From positions 30,513-94,512 of the forward strand of contig JAGASD010000022.1 of assembly GCA_017621885.1 (NCBI GenBank): a stretch of 64,000 nucleotides of DNA. Direction: 5' to 3'. Positions 57,011-64,000 of the stretch are shown piece after piece. Below the pieces are notes generated by a model. That model did no database searches. It was not told where the DNA came from and saw only the letters and a program-made list of their open reading frames with translations. This stretch comes from Clostridia bacterium (GTDB taxonomy: Bacteria > Bacillota > Clostridia > Oscillospirales > Acutalibacteraceae). The translations under genes were made by a program, and so were the position numbers. The first letter of the stretch is position 1. Every line of letters starts with the position of its first letter.

Positions 57011-58387
57011 ATGGCAAGATTTGTTTTGAAATGGAGATATTTTAAATCATCTCCTAAAAGAAATTCTCAATATCTAAAGTACATTGCAACTCGAGATGGA
57101 GTAGAAAAGTGTGATGAAAGTTGGAGATATCAGCCTGCAACAATTGAGCAGAAAAGAATCATTGATAGTTTAATAAAGGACTTTCCGGATGCAATATCTA
57201 CACCAATGTATGAGGATTATTTATCAAACAAAACGAAAGGATTAGCTAGTGGATTCATTGATGATACGCTGGAAGAATACTTTGATTTAATAGATAAAAA
57301 AGAAAACTATATTGGGTATATTGCAAAGCGACCACGAGTTGAAAAGCAAGGAACACATGGTTTATTTTCACTTCATGATGAAGAAATAAACCTTGAAAGT
57401 GTTGCAAAAAATATTGCTAATCACGATGGTTTAGTCTTTACTACAATAATGTCTTTGAAACGAAATGATGCTGAAGCCTTAGACTACGCTCGTTCAATAA
57501 GATGGAAAGAATTATTAAAAAGAAACACAATTGCTATAGCAAAATCTATGAACATTCCTCCCTCAGATTTAAGATGGTATGCAGCATTTCATAATGAAAC
57601 ATATCATCCACACATACATTTGGTTGCTTATTCTGTAGGTAGAGAACCATACATAACTGAGAAACGTTTAGATGATCTTAAAAGAACTTTTGCAAAAGAT
57701 ATTTTTTCTTCTGAGATGCACAATATATATGTTGAACAAACAGACAGACGAAATGAATTGCGAAAAGAAGCTAAAAACAAGATTGAAGAAGTGGTTTCTT
57801 TAATAAATGAAGGTCACTATTCTAATCCCATTGTCGCAGACTTATTAAAACAATTAGCAAGCGAATTAGATAATTATTCAGGAAGAATGATGTATGGTTA
57901 TCTTCCTAAAAAAGCGAAAAATCTAATTGATGGCATAGTTGATGAGATGGCATCAGATGAGAAAATAAAAGAACTATATGAGCTTTGGTATGAAAAAAGG
58001 GAAATAATAGTTAAAATCTATCGTGAAGAAATGCCACCTCGTGTACCATTATCTTCGAACAAAGAGTTTAAAAGTATTCGAAATGCAGTTCTGCAAGAAG
58101 CACTTAGACTCAAAGATATATCTGAATATCCTTTTATAGATGAAAATGTAGAGAGGATATATTTACCCGAAAAAGCTAAAGTTCCAGATATTCCTGCTTC
58201 ATTTCAACCATCTGAAAAGTATCATTGGAAAACTGATATAGCATTATCTTCTGCAAGATTATTCGCAAGGTTAACTCAAGCAATACAAGATAAACTTGAA
58301 GATGATAGGCAGACTGATCAGCAAGTTGATAGAAAGGTGCTTAAAAAGCTTCAAGAAAAGAAACATGCACAGGGATTAAAAATGTAA
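57011..58387 (+). CDS. MobP3-type relaxase
   Basis: A 458-residue relaxase that nicks oriT and leads the strand to the recipient. The three-histidine metal site is seen in AAFHNETYHPHIHLVAYS, and the N-terminal FKSSPKRNSQYLKYIATRD and WRYQPATIEQ match MobP3 proteins of Clostridia. The catalytic tyrosine is not certain; Y23 or Y26 in the N-terminal segment is the best candidate. The C-terminal half is helical, with a Lys-rich end. Confidence 0.88.
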   Translation: MARFVLKWRYFKSSPKRNSQYLKYIATRDGVEKCDESWRYQPATIEQKRIIDSLIKDFPDAISTPMYEDYLSNKTKGLASGFIDDTLEEYFDLIDKKENYIGYIAKRPRVEKQGTHGLFSLHDEEINLESVAKNIANHDGLVFTTIMSLKRNDAEALDYARSIRWKELLKRNTIAIAKSMNIPPSDLRWYAAFHNETYHPHIHLVAYSVGREPYITEKRLDDLKRTFAKDIFSSEMHNIYVEQTDRRNELRKEAKNKIEEVVSLINEGHYSNPIVADLLKQLASELDNYSGRMMYGYLPKKAKNLIDGIVDEMASDEKIKELYELWYEKREIIVKIYREEMPPRVPLSSNKEFKSIRNAVLQEALRLKDISEYPFIDENVERIYLPEKAKVPDIPASFQPSEKYHWKTDIALSSARLFARLTQAIQDKLEDDRQTDQQVDRKVLKKLQEKKHAQGLKM

Positions 58388-58408
58388 AATTTATTTTTGT
58401 TTGTATAT

Positions 58409-58437
58409 TTGAATTTAATGTGTGCATAGTATATAAT
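58409..58437 (+). promoter_or_regulatory. Upstream promoter candidate of the DUF3800 gene
   Basis: TTGAAT, 17 bases, TATAAT. It lies 72 bases before the second promoter; an inverted repeat (GTGGTAA/TTTATCAC, 58439-58470) lies between them. Confidence 0.5.
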
Positions 58438-58480
58438 AGTGGTAACTTAAAAAACATTATGGTTTATCACTCATACATTA

Positions 58481-58509
58481 TTGACACTATACTATTTTTG
58501 TGGTACAAT
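58481..58509 (+). promoter_or_regulatory. Promoter of the DUF3800 leader RNA
   Basis: Perfect TTGACA, 17 bases, TACAAT, with TGTGG before the -10 box. Transcription should start near 58516, immediately before the structured leader. Confidence 0.8.
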
Positions 58510-58515
58510 AATGAT

Positions 58516-58607
58516 GCAAAAGGGATACGCAGTATCCGAAATGCATTGGCTTGGGTGTAAACTCTGGGGCCATCGCAGGCGGGGAGTATATTCCTCGCCA
58601 TTTTTTA
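58516..58607 (+). ncRNA. Structured leader RNA upstream of the DUF3800 gene
   Basis: Three consecutive helices: TGCA/TGCA enclosing GGATAC-gca-GTATCC (58515-58545); TGGC/GCCA enclosing GGGT-GTAA-ACTC with a GNRA tetraloop (58547-58572); and a terminator stem GGCGGGGA/TTCCTCGCC (58578-58599) followed by six T. The coding start is 20 bases later. DUF3800 genes are known to be preceded by several unrelated RNA motifs found by comparative work; this may be one of those or a new one. Confidence 0.7.
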
Positions 58608-58627
58608 TTTATAGAAGGATGTTTATC

Positions 58628-59311
58628 TTGAAGGAACTAAGTATATTTATTGATGAGTCAGGCGATTTTGGAGATGCGGTAAATCAATCCCCTTTCTATA
58701 TTGTGACACTTGTCTTTCACAATCAAGCTGACGACATCACTAACAATATAACGCGACTGAAATCTTGGCTTGCTGAATGTGACATACAGGATGAATATGT
58801 ACATACACACCCTATCATCCGAAAAGAATCCCCGTATAACAATTTGAATATTGATGAACGCAGAAGGATTTTAAACAAAATGTTGCGTTTTACTATCAGT
58901 TGTCCGATAAGATATTTCAATATTATTGTTAACAAACGAGAATGCAAAGATAGACACGCTTTATCGGCAAGTATATCTAAGCAACTATCGAGATTCATAG
59001 AAGATAACCAAGAATACTTCTTTTCGTTTGATAGGATCGTTGTATATTATGATAATGGTCAAAACGAATTGAGTTACATTCTTAATGTGATTATGCACGC
59101 TAAATTAACAGCTATTGAGTTTAAAAATGCCTCTCCGAAGCAGTATCAGTTGTTGCAATCTGCTGATTTTATTTGTTCAATAGAATTGCTCAAACAAAAA
59201 AGAGAAAGCAATTTACTCACAAAATCTGAAACTAACTTTTTCTACAAACCGCAAGAATTATATAAAAATTATATTAAGTCTGTAGAAAAAAAGAAATTCA
59301 TAAAAAAATAA
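58628..59311 (+). CDS. DUF3800 protein (RNase H-like fold)
   Basis: A 227-residue DUF3800 protein. The N-terminal LSIFIDESGDFG carries the conserved Asp and Glu, and QLLQSADFICSIELL carries the second conserved Asp; these fit a metal-dependent RNase H-like site. Members are often on mobile elements and linked to phage defence. The start is TTG at 58628 with GAAGGAT at a proper distance; an ATG at 58619 overlaps the ribosome site. It has its own promoter, RNA leader and terminator within the conjugation gene run, so it is an independent cassette. Confidence 0.82.
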   Translation: MKELSIFIDESGDFGDAVNQSPFYIVTLVFHNQADDITNNITRLKSWLAECDIQDEYVHTHPIIRKESPYNNLNIDERRRILNKMLRFTISCPIRYFNIIVNKRECKDRHALSASISKQLSRFIEDNQEYFFSFDRIVVYYDNGQNELSYILNVIMHAKLTAIEFKNASPKQYQLLQSADFICSIELLKQKRESNLLTKSETNFFYKPQELYKNYIKSVEKKKFIKK

Positions 59312-59324
59312 GTAGTTTTTATTA

Positions 59325-59365
59325 AACAGGTTGATTGAATCTACAATCAACCTGTTATTTTTTTT
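59325..59365 (+). terminator. Terminator after the DUF3800 gene (5)
   Basis: AACAGGTTGATTG and its exact complement with a six-base loop and eight T. The primase gene starts 17 bases on. Confidence 0.92.
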
Positions 59366-59381
59366 GAAAGAAGGTTCTACA

Positions 59382-60296
59382 ATGTCAAATTATATACACT
59401 TTTCTCCAGAACAAAAAGACAAAGCATATCATATGGATATTGCAGAACTCTTACGTAAACAAGGTGAGAAGTTAAATCGGTGTGGGAATGAATATATATG
59501 GGAAAGTCCTACTGGAAAGGTATCTATTAGAAACAATGTTTGGTATCACCATTACGAGCAAGAAGGCGGTAATGTTGTTAGTTTTCTTCAAAAGTTTTTT
59601 AATAAAACATACAGTGAAGCAATGGAGTATTTACTTAATGAAAATGGTACTGTTATATCATACTCCTCCCCTACTCAAAAACATACAAAAGAATTAATAT
59701 TGCCTCAAACAAATTCTAATATGAGAAGATTATATGAATATCTTATGAAAGATAGAGGGATTAGTAGAGATATAATCACTGCATTTGTTCATGCTAAAAT
59801 GCTTCGAGAATCAGCAGATTACCATAATGTATTATTTATTGGATATGATTCCAATGGTGTTCCAAGACATATTCATAAACGAGGAACAGCTAAAGAAAGT
59901 GCCTATAAAAGAAATGTTGCAGGTAGTGATAATAAATTTAGTTTCCATTGGCATGGTACCGGAAACGACATTTATTTATTTGAAGCGCCAATAGATATGC
60001 TTTCGTTTATATCAATGTATCCTACTGAATGGAGAAACAACAGCTATGCAGCGGCATGCTCTGTTGCAGATAATGTTTTGTTTCAATGTCTTGAAGATAA
60101 CAAACATGTTGAACAAGTTTATATTTGTTTCGATAATGACAATGCCGGTCAAACAGCCGCACAAAGACTTTCGGATAAACTATTTATAAAAGGTATTAAA
60201 TCAGAAATCCTCATTCCAACATTAAAAGATTGGAATGAGGATTTATTATTTTCTAAACAGGAGGTTGATAAAAAGTGGATAGTCCAATTATCTTAA
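59382..60296 (+). CDS. DUF3991/Toprim primase-like protein
   Basis: A 304-residue DnaG-related protein. The N-terminal zinc-ribbon region is degenerate (RCGNEYIWESPTGKVSIRNN, with a single Cys-Gly pair). A central DUF3991-like part (RGISRDIITAFVHAKMLRES) precedes the Toprim domain with LFEAPIDMLSF and CFDNDNAGQTAAQRLSDKL. It probably primes DNA synthesis of the transferred strand. The start at 59382 follows GAAGG. Its end overlaps the coupling-protein gene by 22 bases. Confidence 0.85.
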   Translation: MSNYIHFSPEQKDKAYHMDIAELLRKQGEKLNRCGNEYIWESPTGKVSIRNNVWYHHYEQEGGNVVSFLQKFFNKTYSEAMEYLLNENGTVISYSSPTQKHTKELILPQTNSNMRRLYEYLMKDRGISRDIITAFVHAKMLRESADYHNVLFIGYDSNGVPRHIHKRGTAKESAYKRNVAGSDNKFSFHWHGTGNDIYLFEAPIDMLSFISMYPTEWRNNSYAAACSVADNVLFQCLEDNKHVEQVYICFDNDNAGQTAAQRLSDKLFIKGIKSEILIPTLKDWNEDLLFSKQEVDKKWIVQLS

Positions 60297-62152
60297 TTTT
60301 TGTGGGTATCGTAATGTTTGCTTTAATAGGTGGAATTACAATTGTTTCTCATATCTATAATCTTAACAGTATCAAAAGTAAAACTGTCGGAGATGGTCAG
60401 CATGGAACAGCAAGATTTTTATCCAAACTTGAACAAAAGAAAGTGTATAAGCATGTTCCCTTTACTCCGGATTTATGGAGAAAAAACAAAAATAAAAACG
60501 AATTACCACAAGGAGTTATTGTTGGATGCAGGACAATAGGTGGTCAAGATTATGCAATGGTTGATACTTCGGATGTACACACCATGATGATAGGTGCAGC
60601 CGGATGTGGTAAAACAGCATATTGGTTATATCCAAACCTTGAGTATGCTTGTGCATCAGGAATGTCATTTTTAACTACAGATACAAAAGGTGATTTGTAT
60701 AGAAATTACGGTAACATTGCAAAAGAATATTATGGTTACGATGTTGCCATAATAGACCTTCGAAATCCAACAAAATCGGATGGTAATAATTTGCTTCATC
60801 TTGTTAACAAATATATGGATTTATACAAGAATGAACCAAGTAATTTAACATATAAAGCTAAAGCCGAAAAATATGCAAAAATCATTGGTAAGACAATTAT
60901 ATTTAGCGAAGGAGATGCGGCATCATTTGGTCAAAATGCTTTCTTTTACGATGCAGCAGAAGGCTTGCTTACCTCGTCAATCCTATTGGTTGCTGAATTT
61001 GCTCCACCCGAACAACGTCATATAGTTTCTGTATATAAACTTATTCAAGAGTTACTTGCTCCTGCACCTAATATGGGTAAAGGTAAAACTCAATTTCATA
61101 AAATTATGGAGAAACTTCCTGCTGAACATAAAACTAAATGGTTTGCAGGTGCTGCACTTAATACAAGTGACCAGGCCATGCAATCGGTTATGTCAACAGC
61201 AATGTCTCGACTTAATGCATTTCTCGATTCAGAACTTGAACAAATACTCTGCTTTGATACTGCAATTGATGCAGAAAAGTTTTGTTCTAAAAAGAGCGCC
61301 ATCTTTATTGTATTACCAGAAGAAAATCCAACAACATACTTTATGGTATCCCTTCTTTTGCAACAGTTATATCGTGAAATACTTATGGTTGCAGATGAAC
61401 AAGGTGGTGCATTAAAAGACAGAGTTATGTTTTATATGGATGAGTTCGGTACTCTTCCTGCAATCAGTTCTGCAGAAATGATGTATTCTGCATCTCGCTC
61501 AAGACGTCTGTCATTAGTAAGTATTATTCAGTCATTTCAACAGCTTGAAAAGAACTATGGCAGAGAAGGTACTGCTATTATTCAGGACAACTGTCAGATA
61601 ACTATTGCTGGTGGTTTTGCTCCTACTTCTGAAACGGCAGACATAATATCCAAATCGCTTGGTTCAAGAACTGTAATGTCCGGTTCAGTGTCAAGAAGTA
61701 AAAACGATCCGTCTCAAAGTCTTCAGATGATAGAAAGACCATTGATGACTGCTGATGAGCTTAAATCGATGGATAAGGGTAATTTTATCGTTATGAAAAC
61801 AGGTACTCATCCCTTTATATCTAAACTGAAACTGTTCTTTAAATGGGGAATTAAGTTTGATACAGAACCATATGTACCTAAAGATAAAGGTTCAAGAACT
61901 GTTAAATATACAAGTCGAAAGATTATTGAAGATGCTATAAATGAGTTGTATCCATCCGCTGAAAAAATAAATAATAAAGAAGAAAAATACCCTGCAAATA
62001 AACCGTTTGGTACATCAGGTCAAGTGTTAACTGAATATGAGGTTGAGGCAATACCCGAAGATGTTATGCAAGAACAGTCCGAATATATGGCTGCTCAAAA
62101 GGCACAACACACAGTTTTAAGAACAGCCAAAGGAGATATCAACAATGAATAA
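60275..62152 (+). CDS. VirD4-type coupling protein (T4CP)
   Basis: A 625-residue membrane ATPase that links the relaxosome to the channel. N-terminal membrane segment (ILIFVGIVMFALIGGITIV), HGTARF, Walker A GAAGCGKT (about 107-114), Walker B VMFYMDEFGTLP, and SIIQSFQQLEKNYG. Start GTG at 60275 with AGGAGG upstream, inside the primase gene. The last bases overlap the regulator gene. Confidence 0.92.
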   Translation: MDSPIILIFVGIVMFALIGGITIVSHIYNLNSIKSKTVGDGQHGTARFLSKLEQKKVYKHVPFTPDLWRKNKNKNELPQGVIVGCRTIGGQDYAMVDTSDVHTMMIGAAGCGKTAYWLYPNLEYACASGMSFLTTDTKGDLYRNYGNIAKEYYGYDVAIIDLRNPTKSDGNNLLHLVNKYMDLYKNEPSNLTYKAKAEKYAKIIGKTIIFSEGDAASFGQNAFFYDAAEGLLTSSILLVAEFAPPEQRHIVSVYKLIQELLAPAPNMGKGKTQFHKIMEKLPAEHKTKWFAGAALNTSDQAMQSVMSTAMSRLNAFLDSELEQILCFDTAIDAEKFCSKKSAIFIVLPEENPTTYFMVSLLLQQLYREILMVADEQGGALKDRVMFYMDEFGTLPAISSAEMMYSASRSRRLSLVSIIQSFQQLEKNYGREGTAIIQDNCQITIAGGFAPTSETADIISKSLGSRTVMSGSVSRSKNDPSQSLQMIERPLMTADELKSMDKGNFIVMKTGTHPFISKLKLFFKWGIKFDTEPYVPKDKGSRTVKYTSRKIIEDAINELYPSAEKINNKEEKYPANKPFGTSGQVLTEYEVEAIPEDVMQEQSEYMAAQKAQHTVLRTAKGDINNE

Positions 62153-62402
62153 TTTTAGAAAAAAAGTGTATGAGGTTGAATTATCTTCACGTGCTAAATT
62201 AGTATATTTATACCTCGTAGACAGAGCTGACAAAGAAAACAAGTGTTTTCCAGGTATTAGAACTATAGCAAGACACTTGTCTATTTCGGAAAGTACCGTT
62301 CGCAGAGCATTAACAGATTTAGAAAAAGAGAAGTTAATACGTAAAGAAATACGAAAACGAGGTAACGGATCTTTTTCAAGCAACACATATTATTTGTTGT
62401 AA
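62145..62402 (+). CDS. Winged-helix (HTH_36-type) regulator
   Basis: An 85-residue protein with a winged helix-turn-helix: LVYLYLVDRADKENKCFPGI, then RTIARHLSISESTVRRALTDL and a beta-wing (LIRKEIRKRGNGSFSSN). Typical of replication or conjugation regulators in Firmicute elements. Overlaps the coupling protein by eight bases and precedes a strong terminator, closing the rightward run. Confidence 0.85.
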   Translation: MNNFRKKVYEVELSSRAKLVYLYLVDRADKENKCFPGIRTIARHLSISESTVRRALTDLEKEKLIRKEIRKRGNGSFSSNTYYLL

Positions 62403-62422
62403 AAAAGCATCTAACAACTAAC

Positions 62423-62461
62423 AAGGGACTACTGCGCCTATACGGTGACAGTAGTCCCTTT
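62423..62461 (+). terminator. Terminator closing the rightward gene run
   Basis: AAGGGACTACTG and its complement, with an inner CGCC/GGTG stem, then TTT. It follows the HTH gene by 20 bases. Confidence 0.8.
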
Positions 62462-62583
62462 CATGGTGGATGGGCTAATAAGTATACAGTGAAGAAGATA
62501 ATAACAGAAGGTGAATACCCAAATATATCATAATTTGAATTTTAAAATATATAAACAAGCAATTCATCTTGTGCGTCTATAAT

Positions 62584-63777
62584 TTAATTGTTCTCTGTGT
62601 CAATATTATCAATAGGATAATTATCAAAATAATATCGAAGTTGTTTGTATTCAGAATGTTCTAAAAGATCCAAACTATTTACTGTACTTAACTTTACTAA
62701 ATCTCTACATTTTTTTAGTCTCTCAAGCATAGGAATAACAATTTTTGCATCGTGATTTATAAAATCATATAGTTCGCTTTGTTTTGAGGGGATCTTATAA
62801 CCTTTTTGAGAACTTGCAATTATCACACCTTTATCTCTTAATTTTCCAATTATTTTCATTCTAAAAGTGCTATCAGAAATATTATATAATTCCGTATTTG
62901 CTAACTGTTTTTTTAATTCCTGAGTATAAATGTATCCGCGAGTATCGTTATTCATAAAGCGGAATAATAAATACTGCAAAACAATTACTTGACCTTTTGT
63001 TTCAGGATCTTCTTCGTTTTCATAATGTTCAACAAAACGAACTGCTTGGGCAAAGCATAATTTTGCTATATCCTCGTCATAATCCTCAGCTATTGCACTA
63101 TTCTCTAATACATAATTATCATAAGTTTTTGGATACAATTCGATGCGTATGATTTTAGATTGTAACATTTGTATGTAGTTTGGTGCTGTCATATCTTTCT
63201 TATGATTATCATATGCGTATGCTAATGTTCCACTAACTAAATCCGCTAACTGTATTCCAATATTATTTACACTGCTTTGAAAACTAAAGTCAGCATTACC
63301 AAAAAAATTGGGCATGTCCTGATGTTTGATTACATATTCACAAAAACTTTTCATATAATCATTATTTCCGATTTCATCAGCAACGACAGTGATTTTTTCA
63401 AAAGCTCTCCTTAACTCTTTATGAACAATATTGTTCATAAATTTATAAAAACTTTTTTTGAACTGTAATCCCTGCATACTCATATTGTCAAGACATTTTT
63501 TCTTATCAATACATACTGTGAATATGTCAAAAGGTACATCTTGTAAACTTGATATAATTGTGCTACGTCTGCTATGATTGCCTCCTATTTTCTTGGATTT
63601 AATTTCTCCGGTTTGAAAATACTTAGCTCGTATATTTTCCATTTTTTCGTTGAATTCATCCAAATTTGATTCCTTAACAATAATCGCTGTAATTATAAAA
63701 TGAGTGGAAACCGAAGAGTTTTCTATTTCCCAACCAAAAGCCCCATATTCGTCTGTAAAAGCATATACTCGTTCCAT
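62584..63777 (-). CDS. DUF3800 protein with C-terminal winged-helix-like region
   Basis: A 397-residue protein. The first 190 residues are a DUF3800 domain (VYAFTDEYGAFGW, with the paired acids; ITVVADEIGNNDYMKSF; IGIQLADLVSGTLAYAY). The rest is unlike the shorter DUF3800 at 58628: it is helical with YIYTQELKKQLANTELYNI and SDSTFRMKIIGKLRDKGVII, which looks like a winged helix. The start ATG at 63777 follows GGAGG. It is leftward, convergent with the transfer genes, and may be a defence or regulatory gene of the element. Confidence 0.78.
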   Translation of the reverse strand: MERVYAFTDEYGAFGWEIENSSVSTHFIITAIIVKESNLDEFNEKMENIRAKYFQTGEIKSKKIGGNHSRRSTIISSLQDVPFDIFTVCIDKKKCLDNMSMQGLQFKKSFYKFMNNIVHKELRRAFEKITVVADEIGNNDYMKSFCEYVIKHQDMPNFFGNADFSFQSSVNNIGIQLADLVSGTLAYAYDNHKKDMTAPNYIQMLQSKIIRIELYPKTYDNYVLENSAIAEDYDEDIAKLCFAQAVRFVEHYENEEDPETKGQVIVLQYLLFRFMNNDTRGYIYTQELKKQLANTELYNISDSTFRMKIIGKLRDKGVIIASSQKGYKIPSKQSELYDFINHDAKIVIPMLERLKKCRDLVKLSTVNSLDLLEHSEYKQLRYYFDNYPIDNIDTENN

Positions 63778-63955
63778 TGTACTGGCCTCCGAAGTGTTTC
63801 AATTATTTTTATTATATAATGAATGAATAGAAAAGTAAAACAAAAACGCTCTCCTTTTGAAGGATAACTAATAATTATCTTTTATAATTAATTGTATAAC
63901 TATATTAATTATTCCGTATTTATCGGTCTAACGATGATGAGTAGGAGATTTTAGT

Positions 63956-64000
63956 ATGCTAAGTCAAATTTATGCTATACCATGTAAAGTAAACAACCAA
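63956..64000 (+). CDS. Start of an unknown gene cut by the window edge
   Basis: The ATG at 63956 follows GTAGGAGAT. Fifteen codons are visible (MLSQIYAIPCKVNNQ). The region before it (63778-63955) is AT-rich and holds a divergent promoter space. No family can be named. Confidence 0.5.
   Translation, partial: MLSQIYAIPCKVNNQ

Overview
The window comes from a low-to-mid GC, anaerobic, spore-forming Firmicute of the class Clostridia, most like the gut Oscillospiraceae/Ruminococcaceae group. Reasons: a CIRCE/HrcA heat-shock site, spoVA spore genes, [FeFe]-hydrogenase maturation genes, a bifurcating-type NADH/ferredoxin enzyme, AAGGAGG ribosome binding sites and near-consensus sigma-A promoters. 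No species can be named from the sequence.

Region 1 (1-21436) is chromosome. It holds clpB-htpG behind a perfect CIRCE element, a divergent tex gene, a conserved unknown gene, a secreted cohesin-like protein, a three-gene NuoE/NuoF/FAD-FeS operon resembling the Stn (Sporomusa-type Nfn) transhydrogenase, a HAD phosphatase, a secreted EndA-type nuclease with a coupled small gene, and the operon TM1266-type regulator-hydE-hydG-hydF. The hyd operon has a long leader in which a terminator competes with an antiterminator. spoVAC and the start of spoVAD follow, separated by a membrane protein gene on the other strand.

Region 2 (about 21437-64000, running off the right end) is an integrated conjugative element. 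Its left end cuts spoVAD after about 210 codons. No integrase lies in the window, so it is probably beyond the right edge. The first part holds inverted repeats, a 13-bp tandem repeat, a degenerate tRNA-like sequence, and a leftward operon of four unusual genes (GP88-like Fe-S protein; guanylate-kinase/methyltransferase fusion; HhH-GPD glycosylase-like protein; U32-like Fe-S protein), preceded by a membrane protein gene and a small gene. I regard this operon as the best candidate for an undescribed system, probably acting on nucleotides, DNA or RNA.

From 27.6 kb everything up to 62.4 kb is rightward: accessory genes (DUF4314, orphan C5 and D12 DNA methyltransferases, LPD28, DUF3789, AbrB-like, DUF3849, YodL/DUF3846, SpoVG-like), four tandem pilin-like DUF6133 genes, a complete Gram-positive Tad (type IVc) pilus locus, a 1485-residue secreted protein with InlB B-type repeats, a VirB-type mating apparatus (VirB2-, VirB6-, VirB3- and VirB4-like, then an NlpC/P60-type hydrolase), a probable oriT with an accessory protein and MobP3-type relaxase, a Toprim primase and a VirD4-type coupling protein. 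A toxin-antitoxin-like pair with an ADP-ribosyltransferase-like member (52.4-53.3 kb) and a DUF3800 gene behind a structured RNA (58.5-59.3 kb) have their own promoters inside this run. A second DUF3800 protein lies leftward at the end.

Strong terminator-like hairpins recur directly upstream of same-strand genes with no room for a new promoter, and the first one follows the leading promoter by about 20 bases. This suggests that the transfer region is expressed by processive antitermination or is otherwise attenuated.
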